Part shown: positions 35,509 to 45,347 of the stretch, piece after piece
Layout: the number at the start of each line of letters is the position of its first letter
Numbering within the stretch: position 1 is the first letter of the stretch
Source of the DNA: Shimazuella alba
Lineage (GTDB): Bacteria > Bacillota > Bacilli > Thermoactinomycetales > Thermoactinomycetaceae
Direction: 5' to 3'
Assembly: GCF_009831235.1 (NCBI RefSeq)
Contig: NZ_WUUL01000001.1
Coordinates: 124,001 to 188,000, forward strand
DNA length: 64,000 nucleotides
Translations under genes and position numbers: made by a program
Notes under the pieces: generated by a model
Database searches by the model: none
What the model saw: only the letters and a program-made list of their open reading frames with translations
Told to the model about the DNA's origin: nothing

Positions 35509-35543
35509 ATTGTTTGGCGTGAAGTATTAAAGGAGATGAGTTC

Positions 35544-37304
35544 ATGATTAACCAGCTTTCCTGGAAAGTAGGCGGACAGCAGGGAGAGGGGATTGATAGT
35601 GCTGGGGAAACACTAGCTACAGTACTCAATCGCCAAGGCTACTTTCTTTTTGGGTATCGTCATTTTTCTTCCCGTATTAAAGGAGGCCACTCCAATACGA
35701 AGATCCGTATTAGCACTGCACCGACCAGTTCTATTTCAGACGATTTAGACATACTCGTAGCATTTGACCAAGAAACAATCGATTTAAACGCTTATGAACT
35801 AATTGACGGTGGTGTTATTTTAGCTGACGCAAAATTTAATCCTACTGTTCCAGAAGGCATCAAGGCACATTTGATCGCAGTGCCACTAACAAAGATTGCT
35901 GAAGAAGTTGGTATGGCTCAAATGAAAAACATGGTAGCTGTTGGTGCATCTGTAGCGCTACTAGGTATTTCCGTTGAATCATTCCGTGAAGTTTTAACAG
36001 ATCGATTTGCGAAAAAAGGGCAGCAAGTGATTGATAAGAATATGGATGCAATCACAAGAGGTATTGAGTTTGTTAAAACAGAAATCTCCAATCTTTCCAT
36101 TCAAGATTTCACTTTAGCACCTTCAGATGGAAAGAAACGTTTATATATGATTGGTAATGATGCTATCGCTTTTGGAGCAGTTGCAGGTGGAGCACGCCTT
36201 ATGGCAGCTTATCCGATCACACCATCATCTGAAATCATGGAATACTTGATTCGTCGTTTGCCTGAATTCGGTGGAACAGTAGTTCAGACAGAAGATGAAA
36301 TTGCAGCTATTACCATGACGATCGGAGCAAACTATGGTGGGGTTCGCACCTTGACTGCATCCGCTGGTCCTGGTCTTTCCCTTATGACAGAAGCAATTGG
36401 TCTTGCTGGTATGACGGAACAACCTTGTGTAATTATTGATACACAACGCGGTGGTCCAAGTACAGGTCTTCCAACAAAACAAGAACAAAGTGATATTCTT
36501 GCTATGCTTTATAGTACACACGGCGAGATTCCTAAAATTGTAATCGCACCTAGCTCCGTAGAAGAATGTTTCTATGATACCATCGAAGCATTTAACTTGG
36601 CAGAAGAATACCAATGCCCGGTTATCATTGTAACAGACTTGGCATTGTCACTTGGGAAACAAACCGTAGAGCCATTGGATTACAGCAAAATTGAGATTCG
36701 ACGTGGTAAGCTAGTCACAGATGAAGAAGAGTTACCTGAGTTAGAAAACTCAGAGTTGTTCCCGCGTTATGGATTTAGTGAAGACGGCATATCTCGCCGT
36801 GTTCTTCCAGGGAAAAAGCATGGACTTCATCATGTAACTGGCGTAGAACACAATGAAACAGGTCGTCCATTTGAGGGTGCAGTTAACCGGAAAAAGATGA
36901 TGGATAAGCGTTTATCTAAACTAAATAATCTTTCTTTCCCAAATCCAATTCATGCTGATACTCGCCATGAAGATGCAGATATCCTGATTGTTGGGGTTAA
37001 CTCTACTTATGGGACAATCCAAGAGGCAATGAGTCGCTTAGAAGCAGATGGATTAAAGGTGAACCATGCTCATGTACGTCAATTAATGCCTTTTCCGACC
37101 AATCTTTTGAAAGAACAGATGGAAAAAGCGAAAAAAGTGATTGTCGTAGAAAACAATGCAACCGGACAATTAACCTCGCTCATTAAAATGAACGTAGGTA
37201 TGGCTGAAAAATTGGTTCACGTTGGAAAATACGACGGTAACCCATTTTTGCCTATGGAAATTTACAAAGAGTGTAAGGAGCTGTTGGTTCATGGCAACGT
37301 TTAA
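35544..37304 (+). CDS. korA: 2-oxoacid:acceptor (ferredoxin) oxidoreductase, alpha subunit with fused gamma domain
   Basis: 586 residues with AAGGAG upstream. Residues 1-190 are the gamma domain (WKVGGQQGEGIDSAGETLA, FSSRIKGGHSNTKIRIS); residues 200-580 are the pyrimidine-binding alpha part (AYPITPSSEIMEYL, GPGLSLMTEAIGLAGM, GGPSTGLPTKQEQSD). With KorB it oxidatively decarboxylates 2-oxoacids, probably 2-oxoglutarate, reducing ferredoxin. Overlaps korB by 14 bases. Confidence 0.93.
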   Translation: MINQLSWKVGGQQGEGIDSAGETLATVLNRQGYFLFGYRHFSSRIKGGHSNTKIRISTAPTSSISDDLDILVAFDQETIDLNAYELIDGGVILADAKFNPTVPEGIKAHLIAVPLTKIAEEVGMAQMKNMVAVGASVALLGISVESFREVLTDRFAKKGQQVIDKNMDAITRGIEFVKTEISNLSIQDFTLAPSDGKKRLYMIGNDAIAFGAVAGGARLMAAYPITPSSEIMEYLIRRLPEFGGTVVQTEDEIAAITMTIGANYGGVRTLTASAGPGLSLMTEAIGLAGMTEQPCVIIDTQRGGPSTGLPTKQEQSDILAMLYSTHGEIPKIVIAPSSVEECFYDTIEAFNLAEEYQCPVIIVTDLALSLGKQTVEPLDYSKIEIRRGKLVTDEEELPELENSELFPRYGFSEDGISRRVLPGKKHGLHHVTGVEHNETGRPFEGAVNRKKMMDKRLSKLNNLSFPNPIHADTRHEDADILIVGVNSTYGTIQEAMSRLEADGLKVNHAHVRQLMPFPTNLLKEQMEKAKKVIVVENNATGQLTSLIKMNVGMAEKLVHVGKYDGNPFLPMEIYKECKELLVHGNV

Positions 37305-38157
37305 AGAATTCCGCAACAAAGTGAAACCTAACTGGTGTCCTGGTTGTGGTGACTTCACGGTTCTAGCCTCGATGCAACGTGCGTTTGCAAACTTGGGAAA
37401 AGAACCTGAAGAAGTTGCTATTGTCTCCGGTATCGGTTGTTCAGGTCGTATAGCAGGCTATGTGAATTCCTATGGTTTCCATGGTGTGCATGGTCGTTCT
37501 CTTCCGATTGCACAAGGTTTAAAGCTTGCCAATCGTGATTTAACTGTGGTTGCATCTGGTGGAGATGGCGATGGTTTTGCAATCGGTATGGGGCATACTG
37601 TACACGCAATCCGCCGTAATGTTGATATTACTTACATTGTTATGGATAATCAGATCTACGGACTTACTAAAGGTCAAACTTCTCCACGTTCGGAGATGGG
37701 TTTTAAGACCAAAAGTACACCAAATGGCTCTATTGAAGCTGCTATCTCTCCAATGGAGATGGCACTGACTGTAGGTGCGGGTTTTGTAGCTCAGACTGTT
37801 TCCAGTGACTTAAAAGGTATGACAGCAATTATTGAAGCGGGGATTAAACACAAAGGTTTTTCCTTAATCAATGTATACAGCCCATGTGTTACTTACAACA
37901 AAATCAACACATATGATTGGTTTAAACAAAATCTAACTAGCTTAGATGAAATAGAAGGCTATGATCCATCTAATCGTGGTCAAGCAATGCAAACCTTAAT
38001 GGAACATAGTGGACTTGTTACTGGTATTATTTATCAAAATACAGAAAGACCTTCCTATGAAGAACTAATTAAAGGTTACAAAGAAGAACCGCTTGTAAAA
38101 CAAGATATCAATCTTACAGAAGAGCAATTTGACCGTTTGATTAGTGAATTTGCATAA
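37291..38157 (+). CDS. korB: 2-oxoacid:acceptor oxidoreductase, beta subunit (TPP binding)
   Basis: 288 residues from ATG 37291 (MATFKEFRNKVKPNWCPGCG), which overlaps the end of korA. The thiamine-pyrophosphate motif GGDGDGFAIGMGH...DNQIYGLTKGQ lies at about 88-130. Cys residues in WCPGCGD and SGIGCSGR are typical for the family. Forms the heterodimer/tetramer with KorA. Longer upstream frame extensions would lie wholly within korA and have no ribosome site. Closed by a good terminator. Confidence 0.93.
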   Translation: MATFKEFRNKVKPNWCPGCGDFTVLASMQRAFANLGKEPEEVAIVSGIGCSGRIAGYVNSYGFHGVHGRSLPIAQGLKLANRDLTVVASGGDGDGFAIGMGHTVHAIRRNVDITYIVMDNQIYGLTKGQTSPRSEMGFKTKSTPNGSIEAAISPMEMALTVGAGFVAQTVSSDLKGMTAIIEAGIKHKGFSLINVYSPCVTYNKINTYDWFKQNLTSLDEIEGYDPSNRGQAMQTLMEHSGLVTGIIYQNTERPSYEELIKGYKEEPLVKQDINLTEEQFDRLISEFA

Positions 38158-38168
38158 ATGTCTACGGG

Positions 38169-38197
38169 GAGCTGGGATTATTCTCAGCTCTCTTTTT
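38169..38197 (+). terminator. Terminator after korAB
   Basis: GAGCTGGGA and TCTCAGCTC (9 bp, one G-T), 4-base loop, TCTTTTTT. Confidence 0.8.
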
Positions 38198-38273
38198 TGT
38201 TTGTCGCATAAGGTTGCTTCCTACGGGTCATAGTAGGAGATGATACTAGTTGAAAAATGAGGTGTTTGAGAGG

Positions 38274-39012
38274 ATGAAAATTGAAGGAAAAGTAGTGATT
38301 GTAACTGGTGGAGCAAGTGGGATCGGAGAAGCAACCATTCGAAAATTTGCAGAAAAAAAGCCAGAGTAGTCATTGCTGACTTTTCTGATAAAGGTGCAGA
38401 ACTGGAAAAAGAACTCATATCAAATGGAATAGAAGCATTGTTCATCAAAACAGATGTAACAAGTGAAGAAGACGTTAAAAATATGATTGCAAAGACAGTT
38501 GAGAAATATGGACAAGTAGATATCGTATTTGCTAACGCAGGGATAGCGAATGATGGTCCTATTCATGAGCTGAGTTCGGATAAATGGAGCAGGACGATCG
38601 ATATTAATCTAACAGGTGTATACTTTACGGACAAATATGCTATCGAACAAATGCTACAACAGGAAACAAAAGGTACGATTGTAAACTGCGGATCGATTCA
38701 TAGTCATGTTGGAAAGGCAGTGTTACAAGTTATGCGGCAGCGAAAGGCGGGGTGAAACTTTTGACTCAGACTTTAGGAATTGATTATGCGAAAGATGGAA
38801 TTCGAGTCAACGCGATTTGTCCTGGCTATATTGATACACCTTTGTTATCCGAACTAGATGAGCAGGTGAAGCAGCACCTTGTCAGTCTTCACCCTATGGG
38901 GAGATTAGGGAAAGCCGAAGAAGTTGCTGCATCTGTATTGTTTCTAGTTAGTGAGGAAGCTTCTTTTATCACAGGTACTACTTTATTAGATGGTGGTTAT
39001 ACTGCTCAGTAA
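38274..39012 (+). pseudogene. Short-chain dehydrogenase/reductase with two frameshifts
   Basis: The reading frame MKIEGKVVIVTGGASGIGEA (NAD(P)-binding TGxxxGIG) breaks at the A-run near 38356, resumes as RVVIADFSDKGAELEKEL, breaks again near 38722 before SYAAAKGGVKLL (the YxxxK site), and continues intact to FITGTTLLDGGYTAQ. All SDR motifs are present across the three pieces, giving about 246 residues if repaired. The first break is in a homopolymer, so a sequencing error is possible for it; two independent breaks favour a real pseudogene. Confidence 0.8.
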
Positions 39013-39020
39013 CATCTGAA

Positions 39021-39908
39021 CTATTTCCCGGTCAAGTTTTGTTGCATCCAAACTTGGCCTGTTTGTTTGGAAAACCCCCATTCTTGGAAAATTGATTTGA
39101 GATGTATATTGATAAGTAAATTATAAGTAGAGCAGAAATAATTTTTATCTTTATTGTTAGGAGAATGAAATACCTGAGCGAGTAACAGTTTTGTGATATC
39201 TTTCTTATTCGTTATTTCTGTAACTTCACAATGAAGAAGAACAGTTTGAACTTTATCTCCATCATCATCAAAGATGTCACGATAGAGTGCATACGCAATT
39301 GGATTTTTACATCGATCTAACACGATAACAGCTCGGCTATCATCAGTGAAATTTGTAATTTGATTTTGCCATGGTGTCCATTTATTCCATATTGTCAGTT
39401 TGCGTATGGTTTTGTTATTGGTGTGAATAAATTTACAATCGGTTTTCGATGTTGGAGAGAGGTCTGATATATTTTTTGCTGTATAAAAATATAGATTATC
39501 GGTGATAGAGTAACCGAATTTCTCATAAAGTCTGATCGCAGGTATATTCAGTTCAATTGCTTCAAGAGTTGCGATATCCACTTGTTCTTCTTTGTATAGG
39601 TTCAAGCATTCCTGAATGAGAGCTCTGCCAACACCTTTTCCACGAAATTCTTTTTTTACTCCAGTTCCTCCATTCCATGCTACTTTTTTGCCGTCTATTT
39701 TACGAAATCCATTCAGTATAAATCCAGCTGGTTTTCCATCATAGTATGCTAAACAGGAATGTTGTGGGGAAATATCTCCTTTTGCGAAATGTACGTTCAA
39801 TTGTTTCTCATCAAAGTGAAGAGGAACAAAGTACCCTTCAAATGCTTCATTCCAAATATCTGTCATTTCCCTCCAAGTACAATCGCGTAAACTACGAAAA
39901 ATAATCAT
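39021..39908 (-). CDS. GNAT-family N-acetyltransferase
   Basis: 295 residues. N-terminal GNAT domain with the acetyl-CoA loop GVKKEFRGKGVGRALIQECL (R/Q-x-x-G-x-G/A) near 82-101 and LNIPAIRLYEKFGY near 118-131. The C-terminal half (150-295) is a second, degenerate GNAT-like domain (RAVIVLDRCKNPIAYALYRD). Substrate unknown. A single gene read toward the SDR pseudogene. Confidence 0.8.
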   Translation of the reverse strand: MIIFRSLRDCTWREMTDIWNEAFEGYFVPLHFDEKQLNVHFAKGDISPQHSCLAYYDGKPAGFILNGFRKIDGKKVAWNGGTGVKKEFRGKGVGRALIQECLNLYKEEQVDIATLEAIELNIPAIRLYEKFGYSITDNLYFYTAKNISDLSPTSKTDCKFIHTNNKTIRKLTIWNKWTPWQNQITNFTDDSRAVIVLDRCKNPIAYALYRDIFDDDGDKVQTVLLHCEVTEITNKKDITKLLLAQVFHSPNNKDKNYFCSTYNLLINIHLKSIFQEWGFSKQTGQVWMQQNLTGK

Positions 39909-40074
39909 AAAATAGCTCCCTTATATAATGTAATCCTTATATCCGACAAACTTGGATAAAAGAAAAAATTCGTGGAAGAATAAATTAAAACACAAGGATA
40001 AAACATAGACTAGTTTGTATTGTAAACTTTATATTGTCTGGGACTAGGAATTTCCTAGACCCGTGAAACTGAGT

Positions 40075-40341
40075 TTAATTTCTCTTCATTTGAATCTGGA
40101 TCGATTCATTTCCACAAGGGAGGTTATATGTCTTTGTTTCCCCTGTCCCCAGCACTGCGTGACGTTTGTCATTAATAAAGACTTGGTTTCCTCGAACCTT
40201 TACTTCAGCTAGAGATCGCCAATTGTGAGGGTTCAGCAATCCAATTCGATTACGAGCAGGTTCTGCATTGACAAACTCATCATCCAAATCGATCGTAAAA
40301 GTAATTCCATTAACGATTGCAGTTGTTTTGGAATCAGACAC
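40075..40341 (-). CDS. Small conserved-looking protein of unknown function
   Basis: 88 residues from GTG, with AGGAGAAGG upstream. Beta-rich: TAIVNGITFTIDLDDEFVN at the start, AEVKVRGNQVFINDKRHAVL, NLPCGNESIQIQMKRN. No membrane segment or signal peptide. Family not recognised. The strong ribosome site and clean frame support a real gene. Confidence 0.6.
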   Translation of the reverse strand: MSDSKTTAIVNGITFTIDLDDEFVNAEPARNRIGLLNPHNWRSLAEVKVRGNQVFINDKRHAVLGTGETKTYNLPCGNESIQIQMKRN

Positions 40342-40434
40342 TACCTTCTCCTAACTAATCAGTTGCTCTTACAACATATATGGTAAATAATTATGAATGA
40401 AAAGTAAATAAAAAACACATAAAAGAGGATGAAT

Positions 40435-41181
40435 ATGCAAATTACAGTTTTAGGATGTCATTCTCCTTTTCCTGCTCAGGATGGGGCAACCCCAGGTTAT
40501 TTGGTAACTACAAAGTCAGAGAAGAAAGTATTGATCGATTGTGGAAGTGGTGTACTCGCACAGCTAATTAAATATATTCCACCATATAAATTGGATATGG
40601 TTGTTTTATCTCATTTGCATCATGACCACATTGCTGATTTTTTTGTGCTGCAATACGCAATCATGTTTGCAATCAAACAAGGTTTGCGAACAAAGCCACT
40701 TGAAGTTTATGCACCATCTGAGCCACATGACTGGGCAAAAAAATTATCCTACCACGATTATATCCGTGTTCATGAACTAAATGAAAAGACATCGATTTCA
40801 ATTGATGAGTATACCAAAATCCGTACTTATCGTACGAAGCACAGTATCCCTTGCTTTGCGTTAGAATTCAATGATTTCAAACACACCATCTTGTATGGTG
40901 CAGATAGTGGATATCAGACAGCCTGGGATGAGATGAAAATGAATCCAGATATCTTTTTATGTGAAGCAACCTATTTACAAGCGGATATGCCACTGGAATC
41001 AATGGATCATCTCACTACTCTTCAGGCTGGGGAAATAGCAAATCAACTACATGCAAAACAGCTAGTAGTAACACATCTGTATCCTTTTTATGATAGAAAT
41101 CAATTGCTCACGGAAGTTATGAGTATTTACAAAGGTGAGTGTAGTTTAGCTCAAACGGGTTTGCAGCTTCGGTTATCGTGA
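40435..41181 (+). CDS. Metallo-beta-lactamase fold hydrolase (YhfI/RNase Z-like)
   Basis: 248 residues from ATG 40435 with AGAGG upstream. The zinc motif SHLHHDHIADF (HxHxDH) lies near 60-70, with the Asp in LYGADSGYQT near 154 and the final His in VVTHLYPFY near 219. This arrangement matches the beta-CASP-free RNase Z-like group such as YhfI. Substrate unknown. It converges on rnz, a true RNase Z. Confidence 0.85.
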   Translation: MQITVLGCHSPFPAQDGATPGYLVTTKSEKKVLIDCGSGVLAQLIKYIPPYKLDMVVLSHLHHDHIADFFVLQYAIMFAIKQGLRTKPLEVYAPSEPHDWAKKLSYHDYIRVHELNEKTSISIDEYTKIRTYRTKHSIPCFALEFNDFKHTILYGADSGYQTAWDEMKMNPDIFLCEATYLQADMPLESMDHLTTLQAGEIANQLHAKQLVVTHLYPFYDRNQLLTEVMSIYKGECSLAQTGLQLRLS

Positions 41182-41283
41182 GCAAACATACAGAGCACAG
41201 AATAACTGTAAACAAGCATCTTTCAGATCAAACGAATGAAATATACCAGAATGAGATAGAAGTAAATAAAATCGTCTGAACGA

Positions 41284-41324
41284 GAAATAGCGATAGCTTT
41301 TAAAAACAGAGCTATCGCTATTTC
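41284..41324. terminator. Bidirectional terminator between MBL gene and rnz
   Basis: GAAATAGCGATAGCT and AGCTATCGCTATTTC form a perfect 15-bp stem with an 11-base loop. Confidence 0.8.
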
Positions 41325-41339
41325 GTATAAGGAAGGATT

Positions 41340-42251
41340 TTAGCATTCATAAGATTGGTGTTCATTCGCTAGATAGGAATTTGGAAAACAGCTTTGGACT
41401 TCTGTGAGCATATCTTCTTCCATTACATCATGATAGCGCGGACTAATATGATTGATGATAAGTCGTTTTGCATTTGCTTCTTTTGCAATAGTTGCAGCTT
41501 GTATAGTTGTTGAATGATGGTACTGCGCAGCTTTATCCACATATTCATGAAAATGTGTAGCTTCATGAACAAGCACATCCGCATTTTTTGCGAGCAATAA
41601 ACTATTCTTACAAGGGAGTGTATCACCTAAAATAGTTATTATTTTTCCTGGAGTAGGCGGCTCAATAAATTCTTTTCCATTTATCTGCCTTCCATCCTGT
41701 AATGTAACAATTTCACCACGTTTAAATTTTTGAAAGATAGGTCCAGGTTTAACTCCTTCAGCTAAAAGCTTTTTTATATTTAGTTTTCCTGGTTTTTCAT
41801 CTTCTTCGATTCGATAACCAAAGCATGCAATTCGATGCTCTAATTTCTTTATATGAATCGTAAAGTGCTTCTCTTCTATCTTCGTTCCATCTTCAATTTC
41901 ATGAATTTCCAATGGATGACTAAGATAAGTTTCGCTTATTCGAAGTGTAGTTTCTAAAAACTCTCTGATTCCTTTTGGTCCATAGAGAGTGAGAGGAGAA
42001 TCGGTTTGAAATGATCGTGTGCTTAACAATCCAGGAAGACCATAGATGTGATCACCATGTAAGTGGGTAATGAAAATTCGGTTAATCCGACTAAGTTTAA
42101 TAGGTGATTTCATTACTTGATGTTGTGTTGATTCTCCACAATCAAATAACCAAATATCACCGTTGTATTCGGGTAAAAGGAGTGCGAGCGAGGATACATT
42201 TCGAAAATTGGTTGGAACTCCCGCACTTGTTCCTAGAAAATAAAGTTTCAT
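41340..42251 (-). CDS. rnz: Ribonuclease Z
   Basis: 303 residues. THLHGDHIYGLPGLLSTRSF (zinc HxHxDH plus the RNase Z PGLL/R segment) near 62-81, ITILGDT near 206, VHEATH near 227, HHSTTIQAATIA and the final NHISPRY. Matures tRNA 3' ends. It starts at MKLYFLGTSAGVPT, the classic family N-terminus. Confidence 0.95.
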   Translation of the reverse strand: MKLYFLGTSAGVPTNFRNVSSLALLLPEYNGDIWLFDCGESTQHQVMKSPIKLSRINRIFITHLHGDHIYGLPGLLSTRSFQTDSPLTLYGPKGIREFLETTLRISETYLSHPLEIHEIEDGTKIEEKHFTIHIKKLEHRIACFGYRIEEDEKPGKLNIKKLLAEGVKPGPIFQKFKRGEIVTLQDGRQINGKEFIEPPTPGKIITILGDTLPCKNSLLLAKNADVLVHEATHFHEYVDKAAQYHHSTTIQAATIAKEANAKRLIINHISPRYHDVMEEDMLTEVQSCFPNSYLANEHQSYEC

Positions 42252-42512
42252 TCATTAGTCTCTTTTCTTTTTTTATTCTTTCTACTTCTTTTCTATTGGT
42301 ATTGTAACAAAAGCCTCTTTCCTTTTTCCAATTGAAAAAGACAAATAATTGATTGGTCATTGATCGATGAATTATTCTTCTAGATAACAATATTCATATT
42401 TTTCAATAAGCAGCATGTAATAACTAGAATAGTAAGCCACCAGAGATAGTCTGCTGGAAATGACTAAAGCCGCTGGTTGTCTTTTGCAGAAAGGACCTTT
42501 CCTTGGGGAGGA

Positions 42513-42986
42513 ATGAAAAGTGATACACAGCATGTAGAACCTGAATACATGCAACTTTATCCAGAGGCAGATCCACAATTGCAAAAGCAACTGACTAATT
42601 TTCTAAATAAATTCACCAAACAATGTGTACAAGCAAAACTGAAAAATAATCCTAATCTTGTTACACTTGTTTCAGGAGATATTTGACGATATGTGTAAAA
42701 AACATCATTTTTTGATGACAATGACAAGTTAATCGAAACAGGAATTGATTTTAAAAATTCGAAACCTGAGTTCTATTCATCATTCCTGCTTCATGATTAT
42801 GTCCTTGTTTTTAAGTTAAGTGATTATATCAAATACGATACGGACAGAGAAACAGAGACTTTGGATGGCAGGTTGCGACTTGTTTATGACAAAACTAAAA
42901 AAAGTTGGTCCATAGAAAATGGGTCAACTGATTTGCTTGATCATGGGGAAGATGAAAATAATCCATCATCAAGTTTGAATAATTGA
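42513..42986 (+). pseudogene. Hypothetical gene interrupted by two nonsense codons
   Basis: A GGGGAGG site and ATG 42513 start MKSDTQHVEPEYMQLYPEAD. In the same frame there is a TGA at 42684 and a TAA at 42696, then an open stretch (SFFDDNDKLIETGIDFKNSK ... LDGRLRLVYDKTKKSWSIEN) to the stop at 42984. Repaired length is about 157 residues. Family not recognised; the second half is acidic and probably cytoplasmic. The two stops 12 bases apart suggest decay, or a pair of nearby compensating indels. Confidence 0.6.
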
Positions 42987-43058
42987 TGCGATGGACTGAG
43001 TATGAAAAGATTGCCTGCTATGTCAAAGATAAAGAAATAAACGGAAAATATTTTCCGT

Positions 43059-44459
43059 TTATTTTATTTCATATTTACTTATATCTACTTGTTGCAGCTG
43101 GATTCGTTGGAATTTTCGGGGGCGGGGAAAAGGAGCAGTCGCATCGATTCCTATTTTTGTTACGGTTCCTTCAAGGGTCATCGGATTTAACTCATGACCA
43201 ATAGCATCTGGAATAACAATGGTGTCTTTTACAGGATCATGACGGGTAGCGATTGCCCATTCGACATCGATGGGATCATAAATATTCACATCTTCATCGA
43301 CAATGGTCACACGTCTAAGAGATGGAAAAGCAGCAAATGTAGCTAAAATTGCATTTTTTTGTACGCCTTCGATATGCTTTTTTATCTGTACAACAGCATG
43401 ATAAAAACCACATCCTCCGTAGGTTAAAAATACAGCTTGAACACTTGGAACCAATTGAGAAACATTTCGAAAGATACTAGCTTCTGCCATAAGACCAACA
43501 GCATTATATACTTCTCTACCTGGAATGATTGTATGGAAAATAGGATTACTACGTCTAGTAACTGCTTTCACATGTACAACCCATCGGTTATCTTTTTTCG
43601 CATAATAATCGGTTACTTCAGCAGCTGGTCCCTCTGATTCTCGCACTTCTGGCAAGATTTCTCCTTCGATAATATACTGAGCATCAGCAATCCCTTCTAC
43701 TTCCACTGATTGGGAGCGAAGCAGAGGGAGAGGTTCACCTAACAGGGTGCTGGCAACACCAAGTTCATCTTCATCCATTTGTGCAGCATTGCTTGGTGTC
43801 ACGGCGGCAATATGAACTGCGGGATTTACTCCGTTATTAATGGTTATTTCCAAAGGCTTCCCCATTTTTTCCGATCGTTCATAGTAGTCCCGCAAATGTC
43901 TGCCCATATCTAATTGCATGGTGAGACGATTTGATCCAGAGACCATAAATCGATGAATGGATGTGTTTCTAACTCCTGTTTCTGGATCTTTTGCAATAAC
44001 AACACATGATGTAAGGTACGGTCCGCCCTCATCTAATCCCTGGGTAGGAATAGGAATTTGTTGTAGCATGTCTACTTCTGATGAGACGCTAATGACTTCA
44101 TTTGCTGGTCCAGAATCTTGTACAACAGGTGGGACAGGATTATTTCGCCAATTTTGGATAGCATCTGCCATGAGAAAAGGCAATTTTTCTGTTTCTACTT
44201 GAAAAATGCGGGATAAAAGCTCTCGATTCCAATATAAACCTGTAAATATAGGGGCTTCATGCGATAGGATATGTTTAAATAGTAACGCGTTTCCGCCCTC
44301 TAATTTTTTTGCTAATCCAGCCACTTCATGCTTACGATTTACGGGAGTAGTAATCGTTGTAAGTAATCCTTCTGCCTCTAAAAATGACAGAATTCCTTGT
44401 AAATTCTTTAATCCTCGAGCGGATAGCTGGTAAGTGTGGGGCTGTTTTTGTAGTGTCAT
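43059..44459 (-). CDS. UbiD-family decarboxylase
   Basis: 466 residues from ATG 44459 (MTLQKQPHTYQL) with AGAGGG upstream. The prenylated-FMN/metal region NTSIHRFMVSGSNRLTMQ and the ExxE-type VRESEGPAAEVTDYY near 285-300 (catalytic E...R...E) are typical of UbiD, as is DEDVNIYDPIDVEWAIATR near 400. Needs prenyl-FMN made by UbiX, which is not in the window. Substrate could be an aromatic acid or a menaquinone precursor; not decidable here. Confidence 0.88.
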   Translation of the reverse strand: MTLQKQPHTYQLSARGLKNLQGILSFLEAEGLLTTITTPVNRKHEVAGLAKKLEGGNALLFKHILSHEAPIFTGLYWNRELLSRIFQVETEKLPFLMADAIQNWRNNPVPPVVQDSGPANEVISVSSEVDMLQQIPIPTQGLDEGGPYLTSCVVIAKDPETGVRNTSIHRFMVSGSNRLTMQLDMGRHLRDYYERSEKMGKPLEITINNGVNPAVHIAAVTPSNAAQMDEDELGVASTLLGEPLPLLRSQSVEVEGIADAQYIIEGEILPEVRESEGPAAEVTDYYAKKDNRWVVHVKAVTRRSNPIFHTIIPGREVYNAVGLMAEASIFRNVSQLVPSVQAVFLTYGGCGFYHAVVQIKKHIEGVQKNAILATFAAFPSLRRVTIVDEDVNIYDPIDVEWAIATRHDPVKDTIVIPDAIGHELNPMTLEGTVTKIGIDATAPFPRPRKFQRIQLQQVDISKYEIK

Positions 44460-45311
44460 ATAATCCCTCTTTATTTGATTTTGGTAGTAGGAAAATAACA
44501 TTTCATTCTTTTAAAAAGGCAAGTATTACAAGAATGGGAGAATTGACTCAAGGGAATATAAAAATGATGTAACGACATGGTAATTACTAGAGTGCATCTA
44601 CTACTATGGATGATTAGGTGAAGAATGCTGATATTGAAGGCATGCTTATTATTGAAGACATGCTTATTCTTGATTTATCTGTTTTGGATAATATGCCAAA
44701 GGACGAATTGATTAATTTAATAAAGAGCATGGATAACAGCACTCCATTAAAAATCATCCAAAAGATGAACTCAAATTGATGATTGTAAGCTTAGACTTTC
44801 TAAAGTCGTCCAAGGGAGACGTTGAGAGCATTTTTGTATGGAAGCATATGGTTTCATCATCCAATATATCGTCGCTTAGAATCAACACTAAAAGCTCTCA
44901 TAAGTTGAAGAACTAAATTAATAATACAATAAATAGGAGGATAAGAAATAAAAAAACAATAATATTCATTAGAAATGTATGATCGTTACTTATTAGTAGA
45001 AAAATTTGGACCCATTAGTTTAAGAGTGGTTTGGAAAATCAATAGATGGATTTCTCGATTCTTACTCGTCGGAAGATGCGCTAAAAAAAGCAAAGTGCTG
45101 TTGGATGATAAAAAGATCTCTCATGAATCTATTATTAAATGGGATATGGTGGGATGACAGAAATTATAGAATTAGAAGAATTAATAATGTCATTTATTTC
45201 ATTATAATATAATCGATTTAATATTAGATTATTATTCTATTTCAATGTATAATACATTCTTAAGGAGATTGTGTCTCTCATCAATATCTATCTTATATTT
45301 TGCTTATTTTT
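44460..45311. other. Decayed region without an intact gene
   Basis: Plus-strand traces: MLIIEDMLILDLSVLDNMPK with DELINLIKSMDN (44643-44780), then in another frame NHPKDELKLMIVSLDFLKSS to a stop at 44916; the PKDEL element occurs in both pieces. A further short frame, MYDRYLLVEKFGPISLRVVW (44975-45157), has no ribosome site. None can be named. From 45157 to 45311 the DNA is very AT-rich. Confidence 0.35.
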
Positions 45312-45325
45312 TGTTAACGCTTACA
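45312..45325. promoter_or_regulatory. cre-like CcpA box upstream of the secreted-protein gene
   Basis: TGTTAACGCTTACA matches TGWAANCGNTNWCA except at one position. It lies about 10 bases before the AGAGGAGG ribosome site of the gene at 45348, so carbon control of that gene is plausible. Confidence 0.5.
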
Positions 45326-45347
45326 ATCAGTAGAGGAGGAAGACAGA

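Noticed and set aside
44975-45157. Open frame MYDRYLLVEKFGPISLRVVW
   Set aside because: No ribosome site at its ATG; the AGGAGG 45 bases upstream leads into a different frame with an early stop. Left as part of the decayed region.
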